DNA of 64,000 nucleotides from Tolypeutes matacus. Its lineage: Eukaryota > Chordata > Mammalia > Cingulata > Chlamyphoridae. Positions 57,641-64,000 of this stretch are shown here, piece by piece. Made by a program: the position numbers and the translations under genes. Location: positions 4,644,614 to 4,708,613 of the forward strand of contig JAKSZT010004976.1 of the NCBI GenBank assembly GCA_026826555.1, in the 5' to 3' direction. Under the pieces are notes generated by a model. The model did not search any database, had not been told where the DNA came from, and was given only the letters and a program-made list of their open reading frames with translations. Position 1 is the stretch's first letter; every line of letters starts with the position of its first letter.

Positions 57641-59145
57641 GTGCCAGGAATCCATGGCTTTTTGTTGTGGAAAGCAAGATTTTTAGGTGCCACAAAACTC
57701 TGCAACACAGGTACACATGTTTGAAGGGAGCTAAGGCAGCATAAGGCCCCTGTAAGATCATATTCTTGGGGAATGGATGTTAAGAGTTAGTGTGCGTCTT
57801 TACAACATCAGTCATATGGGTATTGTTTGCATCTGACAGTTTTTCTTTTAAGATTAATGTGCTTATGAAAACCTTGTGCGTTACTCTACGAGGCAAGCTT
57901 AAAATCCATCAGCATTACCATCGGAATGACACGATGCTGGGAGAGCAAACCAAATGACAAACAGAATCTGGTTTTCAGAGGCCAGTGTGTGTTGAAGAGA
58001 AATGATCTGAAGCCAAATTTGGCCTTCTTCCAGAAATTCCTCCTGCTTCGCTGCTGGCACAGCCCACAAAAGGAGGGAAGCAGATGAATATGGAGGGGGA
58101 GACTATGCGGCGGGGAGAGAGGGGAGTCAGAAAGGAAGCATGATTAATTGAAAAACTCGGTCTTCGCAGCAGATAATAGTCACATGTGAAACCAAGCCGT
58201 GGGAAAAAAAGGAAAAACTTTATGAAAAATGGGGCTTTTTCTGGATCGCTAGAGAAAGTCATTTCTAACATCACCATTTGATATGCAGTTGGTGATGTCC
58301 GGTTGAAATTCATGTTGAGAAATTTCACCATCTGGTTGGATTTGAGAAGTGAGAGCAGGAGGCAGGGCAGTGATTTGCAGCAAGGAGAGCCGCAATGGAC
58401 CTCACTGGTTTACAAGGGAATGCCGGAGCTTGTGAGAAGTGCCTAAGCTGAGGGGAAATCAAATCGATGTCCAGCTTGGGAAATGGGGGATGATTTCTAT
58501 GGAAGGAGGAGATGCATCAGGCACTTGCAAGGGTCAGGACTCATAATCACATAAAGATGGAAAATGGATGTCAGGCCAGCAGACCCGACTCCCGGTGGGG
58601 CCCCCACCCAGGCGTCGGAGCTGACAGCCAACCCACCCACCCCCCATCACGGTTGGCTCCCATCTCTCTTGACTTCAGACAGCTTCACTTCTGCTCTGCT
58701 TAGCCAGATCTCCCTTGCTCGGCTCAGAAAGTGGGTGGCCGGCCAGGAAAGAGAGCAAGACTTTAGAGTTTCCCCGATCTGCAGCCTCTTGGAGTCCCAA
58801 ATCACTTCCAAATGCCATAGCCCAGCTGAACGCCAAGAGATTTCACTGCACGGCAACTGCACACTCAAGATGTGATGGATCGCGAAGGACCCCAAGGCAG
58901 CCGTGGTCAACAGAGCGATCCAAGAGGCTGTCACTGCCCGGGGGCGTTAGGAAACTGGGGAGATGCTGGGTTTCCATGCCGCAGTCTCAGACAGCTTCAA
59001 ACGGGTGTGTCCTCACATGGGCTCGGGAGAAGCTGTGAAAGACCAAGAGTCTGAAACAGACAGTGGATCCAAGCATGAGTGGCATGATGAATAATCAGCA
59101 AATTCCTAGACACCCGCATCTGGGGAGCCCCTTATTGGCTCTGTG

Positions 59146-59176
59146 TATGTGTGTGTGTGTGTGTGCACGCACACAT
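59146..59176. repeat. GT microsatellite followed by CA/GC run
   Basis: About nine GT units (59148-59165) followed by GCACGCACACA, which can pair with part of the GT run. Confidence 0.75.
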
Positions 59177-59609
59177 GGAGTTCAGAGATGGGATTTCCAA
59201 ACAGGCAGCATGTACATCCTCCACAGCTTTCAAGAAAAGGAAACAAGTCTGGCATCTTCAAGCTAGGGCCGGCAGCCTCTGGGGCCACATGGGTCTTTGT
59301 CCGCCCCTCCACCTCCCAGGGGTCTCATCTGCAGAACAGATGAGGGTCATCCCCGTGTTTTAGTGGGTGGGCTACTTAGCGTGTCCCGAGGGCTTTCAAA
59401 GCCAGCTTTATTATCACATGCAAACGTCCCCACCTTCTTTTCTTGCTCTGAATTCCAGCTGGGGTGGATTCTTGGTAAGGGAGGCCCTCTTCAAAGCCAG
59501 TTCCGGGGAGAGAAGCAGTGATCCAGAACTGGGTGAAACCTTTGTTGGACTCATTTTATTTTCATCTCTACTTACTGTGGAAGGAAGGCGCCCTGGTGAG
59601 GGAAGTTTA

Positions 59610-59760
59610 GTGTCCCAGTCTCACACCTGTCACTCACTCCCAAAATGTGCCTGGGCAGGTTCTCAAACCCCTGCACTTCTGCCCCCTCACTGTAAAATGG
59701 GAATAGTGCAGCCACCGGATGCATCAGGGGCTGCCAGTACCTTGGGGGAACTTACAGGTT
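59610..59760 (+). repeat. MIR fragment
   Basis: TGTCACTCACTCCCAAAATG, GGGCAGGTTCTCAAACCCCT and CTCACTGTAAAATGGGAATA fit a forward MIR. Confidence 0.6.
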
Positions 59761-60309
59761 ACTGGGTTTTACAATAATCATCCTAGATAGACCTAGTCTG
59801 TTGACAGAATACCAGATTTTCTAAGAGTAAAGCTCAAAACTCTTGAAAAAGTAAATGGAGTGTATTTAAAAGGCTTAAGCATCTTTCTCATGATGATGAT
59901 TTGGAAATATCTCCTCCACTGTGATGTCCTAAAGCTCAGAGAAGTCAACATTTCTTTCATTTTCAATAAATAAATCTTGTTTCATTTCTCCTCCTCATAA
60001 CCCTGTACCATAAATCCACCCATTTTTCTGTTGTGCCATTTTTAAAAAATGTCCAGAGGGGACATTATTCTAACAGGTCATAAGAACAAACCACCTCACT
60101 TCCTTTTTTCTTGATAAATGGTGCACTTTGGACACAGTTGCAGCCCCTGCTCGTCCTTTGAACCATTTATCATGAGGGCTTATTAGGCAGCTGGTATGAA
60201 GCCAAGGCACAAAGCCAGCTGGGATGGAGGCCAAAGGGGCGCCCTCACACACTGCTGGTGGGAGGCTCAATTGGTACCAACTTTGGGAGAGCAACTAGAC
60301 AATATATCA

Positions 60310-60775
60310 GAGAGTTTAAAAATTATTATTCTATTATAGAACATATTATTCTAACAATGGAAGAACTTTTATCATTGACATAAAGGCAGTGGCCACCAGG
60401 CTCTGAGGGATGGAAGAGAAAAGAATAGGTGTAATATGGGGGCATTTTCGGGACATTGGAATTGCCCAGCATGACATTGCAGTGTTGGATACAGGCCATT
60501 ATATATTTTGTCAAAACCTATAAAATTGTGCAGGACAGAGTGTAAACTACAATGTAAACTATAGACCATGGTTAGTAGCAATGCTTCAATATTGTTCATC
60601 AATTGTAACAAATGTACCACACTAATGAAGGATGTTGTTAATGTGGAAAAGTATGAGAGGTAGAGGGGGTGAGGTATATGGGAATCCCCTATATTTTTAT
60701 GTAACTTTATGCAATCTAAAGCTTCTTTAAAAATAAAAAAATTAATGATAAAAAAAAGATTTAGTAAAGTTAAAA
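60310..60775 (+). mobile_element. L1 3' end, same subfamily as the 15.3-18.0 kb copy
   Basis: Shares long stretches with 17590-17990, for example GCAATGCTTCAA, TCATCAATTGTAACAAATGT and ATATGGGAATCCCCTATATT, with an A-rich tail at about 60720-60780. A less certain L1-like stretch precedes it from about 60240. Confidence 0.75.
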
Positions 60776-60785
60776 AAAAATGCAT

Positions 60786-61438
60786 GTTTCACTTTGCTAA
60801 AGCTCCCAACGCAATATACAATAAGCCAGAACTGGGTTGGCTTTAATAATGGCACTTTATTACGTTAAAAGCTTACAGTTCTGAGGCTGTCAAAATGTCC
60901 AAATTGAGGCATCATCAGAGATGCTGTCTCTCCAAAGGTCGGCTGCTGGCGGTCCTGGACTCCTGCCGTGCGGCATGGCATAATGACAGCCGGTCTCTGC
61001 TTTCTCCTCCAGGCTTACTTTCTCTCCGAGTTCAGCTGTGGGCAATCAGGCACACGAGGCCCATTTCACCGCCAATCCACTGGTTCCCTCTCTCCTCCAG
61101 GCCTTATTTCTTCAGCTTCAAGCTGCTCCATGGGCCTAGCCCTTGGGGCCTCTTTCCATGGCTCTGTGCTCTACTGATTCCAGTTTCTGGCCTCTGGGAC
61201 CTCTCCTTGTGTTTCTAAGGCTTTTTTCTGTGTGTCTTTGCTTTTAGTCCTCTGTTTATAAAGGTCTCCAGTAAAAGGATTATGACTCACCCTGGGTCCT
61301 GCAATCTAATCAAAGGCCTCCATCCAATCCAATCCAATCCAATCCAATCCAATCCAAAGAGTCCCACACTCACAGGAATGGACCAGTTTAAGAACATTAA
61401 TTTTCAGGGCTCCACAAAAAACTCAAACCAACACAATG
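60786..61438 (-). mobile_element. Solo LTR, related copy E
   Basis: Same family as the 50.5-51.0 kb element: TTTGCTAAAGCTCCCAAC near the left edge, GCATCATCAGAGATGCTGTC, ACTCACCCTGGGTCCTG, then ACTCAAACCAACACA at the right edge. TGCAT at 60781-60785 and 61439-61443 may be the target duplication. A CAATC pentamer array lies inside. Confidence 0.55.
61323..61357. repeat. CCAAT/CAATC pentamer microsatellite
   Basis: About seven tandem CAATC units within the LTR copy E, giving a row of CCAAT pentamers. Confidence 0.85.
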
Positions 61439-61439
61439 T

Positions 61440-62115
61440 GCATCCCCTTTGACCCAGGAAATTATCTTCCAAGGAATTTATTCCCCCAAAATAAATTATA
61501 GGTGAGCTACCGGATATCCATATAGCATTATCTCAGAGCAGTGAAAGATTGGGAAAACCTAAATGTCCAACTATAGGAAAGTGCTTAAACTATGGTATGT
61601 CCATACAATGGAGTAGTAGGCAACCAATAAAAATGATATAAGGAAATTTATGTATAGTGAAAAATTCAGAACAGTGGACGCTTGAGGGTACGGAAGGGTA
61701 TTGGCCAGGAAGAGGCATGAGAGAACTTTCCTCATTGATGCTAATGCCCTACATCTTGATAAATGTATACATTTGTCAAAACTCATTGAATTATATACAC
61801 TCAAGGTTTGTGAATTTCACTGGATATAAATTTTTCTTAAGCAAACAAGCATAAACAAAGGTTGAGCTCTAGTTGATTATATGCATACTCAAGTATGTTA
61901 GAGGTGTCTGAGACTTACTTGAAATCTGTAAAATAAATAAGATAGATTGATGCCTGAGCAAAGTGATGGAGGGATGAATAGACATTAAAAAAAAACAAAT
62001 GCAGCAAAAGGTTAATTGTAGAATCTAGGTGGTAGATATAGGTATTCAATGTCTGTAAATTCTTTCAACTTTTCTCTGTGTTTGAAATTTTTATTAAAAA
62101 TATAGAGAAAAATAT
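61440..62115 (+). mobile_element. Old L1 3' UTR fragments
   Basis: L1-like series including CTAAATGTCCAACTATAGG, CTATGGTATGTCCATACAAT, then CTTTCAACTTTTCTCTGTGT and TTTTTATTAAAAATATAGAG at the 3' end. Probably one or two old insertions. Confidence 0.6.
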
Positions 62116-64000
62116 GACAGAATAATGATGTTCATAATAAGTTAAATATGTAAAATTTAATTGCATTTTTGTTAAAATGTTAAAGGGCTTATTTCTAAGT
62201 GTTGGAAGTAGAGATGATTTGCTTATCTTCACATTTTTAACAGCATACCTATGTAGTCTGTAATTAGAACTTGCTTCTTATAATCCCATTTTTCTTACAG
62301 ATTCTGTACCACGTGTCCTGAGAAGCCTACTCGGGACTTCTACCGATAAAGTCATGTCAATGTATTTTGCAATCACAGCCTCAAATAAACGTGTATTTTC
62401 CACCCAGTTTCTAAAGCCTCTGGGGCATGTTGTCTAAGTGTCAGTGTTATTTTCTTTAAGACCAAATTACAGTTGGCTTGGAGATAATCATCAGAAGCAA
62501 CGTGATATTACCCTTCAACTTGAATTCCAAACAGCTCTAAGAAGTTAGAAATCAAATTCCAGTTCTACTGTTTTCTTGATTTTCCCTTACAAGAATGGTA
62601 AGGCATGCCCCATGTGGTGGGTATAGGGAGGCAGGGCTCGAGCTATCATATCACTTATGCCATGTGCGAGTCAGCCCCTCGCCAGGTGGTGAGTGGTGGA
62701 TGTCACAGACACAAAAATAGTTTGCACACACAGTCACTTTTTATGAACTACTGAAGATGATATTCATGTTATTTTCTGGTCCAACCCTTGCAAGTGGGCA
62801 TTAAAAGTTCTTTTTCTCCTTTTGAATTATTTTCAAACTTTCAGCTTTTGTATTATTTGAACTATTTTCTCCTTTTGAATTATTGGTACAGATACTTACA
62901 CACTCTCATTTTAACTTTTTAATTTTATAATATACATACAGTAAAATGCCATTTTCTTGGAGCACAGTCACGTAAACACGATCTCGATAAGGCCATGCCT
63001 TCTTTGTTTCCAAGAAACGCACATGTCGAATAGTGGAAGTTTCTGGCTATGGCAATTCTTTGGAATATCCTCTTTCAGTCTCTTTTTATAGCTGGGTAAA
63101 TAGAAGCTACCTGAAAGCTGTAGGACTCCTTTTCAGAAAAATAGTATTTGTATTGTAAACCATTATCCTGTTCCTGAAGCAAACTAGATTGCAGGAAAAG
63201 AAGCTATTAAGATACAAGGTAGGGAAAGGCTCTGAGGCAAACTTGCTCTAGCCTTCGTGGTTATAGCTCATTGCTTGGGGCTCCCCCTACAGGAGAAGAG
63301 AAAGGGAATGAGAGCCTCATCCCAGGTAAGATAGCTGAGGATTGGAGGAAAGCTGCACTTTAGGATTCACGTCTTTTTATTCCTCATTTAAGGTGTGCCA
63401 GCTCCCTTTGACCCCTTTCCCTGCCTTGGAAATTTAAAAAGTTTCCTTCTCTTACCCCACCCTCTCCACACATTCCAAGGCCAAAGGACCACATACAGAA
63501 GGGTAAGAGGATACCCCATAAAACATAAGGGTGATTATTGAAGCTCTTCTCTTCGGGCTGTAAGGTGGAGATGGGAGGACTTGGCTTAGAGAATTGGGGG
63601 TTAAGACTGCAGAAGGGCTAAAGAATTATTGTGTACAGACTTTGAGGCCACTGCTGTCCCTTATTACCCCATATACCTTATCACCATCCCAAAGGCTACT
63701 CTAATGCTCCTAAGATTCAACTGGGCAGCTAGTTGGCACCATAATTCTGGGCTTTTATCATTTGCTTTATAATGAGGGTATCCCAGGAAGCTTTTCCTTG
63801 ATTCCCGCCATGGGCCTCTCCCAGGATTGAACCCTCCCAGGCCCTGTCCCCAGTCTCTCCTGCCCCAGCCCACCCATTTGCCTTGTGTTCAGACCCCTTC
63901 CCCCATTGGGAGCAGTTTGGGGCAAGCTGGAGGCTTGGGCTGGAGGGGCAGTGGTGCTGCTCCTAGCGTTTGTTCCCTTGGCATTGCTCTGTTGGATTTA
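62116..64000. other. Intergenic, nothing identified
   Basis: Unique-looking sequence to the window end. No gene, CpG island or clear repeat is recognised. Confidence 0.5.

Larger units (their letters stand above)
55731..60240. other. Upstream intergenic region with few repeats
   Basis: Low in recognised repeats apart from two MIR remnants and a GT microsatellite. Includes the candidate conserved element at 57080-57640. Confidence 0.45.

Noticed and set aside
61323..61357. CRISPR-like array
   Set aside because: Pentamer microsatellite without spacers, in a mammalian LTR.

Overview
The window is mammalian genomic DNA. It holds one recognisable protein-coding gene, PAX1, on the minus strand, with five coding exons between 33797 and 25097. 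Gene density is low, introns are GT-AG, CpG islands are present, and MIR, L2, L1 and LTR repeats occur throughout. Two tRNA-derived SINEs (about 1528-1732 and 10395-10586) and several young-looking L1 3' ends look like the families I know from xenarthrans, so an armadillo-like xenarthran is the most likely source. That assignment is inference from repeat type, not from a search.

Layout. Positions 1-23.7 kb are the 3' flank of PAX1. They contain no supportable gene and are filled by a HAL1/L1-type fragment with a GGAA array and a 10-base N gap, two SINEs with target-site duplications, a 2.65-kb 5'-truncated L1 exactly bounded by a 13-bp duplication, MaLR-type LTR fragments and several MIRs. 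Positions 23.7-33.9 kb are PAX1: a probable 3' UTR with a long polypurine/polypyrimidine tract, a short terminal coding exon inside a CpG island, a 4.8-kb intron, two middle exons, the large exon 2 that encodes nearly all of the paired domain, and exon 1 with a TATA-less CpG-island promoter. Positions 34-38 kb are CpG-rich upstream DNA with a 17-bp triplicated motif. Positions 38-64 kb are distal 5' flank with old repeats, a nested MIR/LTR/solo-LTR block, a probable 3'-UTR retrocopy, and a repeat-free TAAT-rich stretch near 57.1-57.6 kb that is the best candidate conserved enhancer.

The spliced PAX1 model is 1356 nt including the stop (451 residues). It has a complete paired domain, a TLE-type octapeptide and no homeodomain, as expected for the PAX1/PAX9 group. 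I found no new gene system. The most useful leads are regulatory or structural: the promoter inverted repeat, the 17-bp repeat, the open alternative frame in the last exon, and the candidate conserved element upstream.
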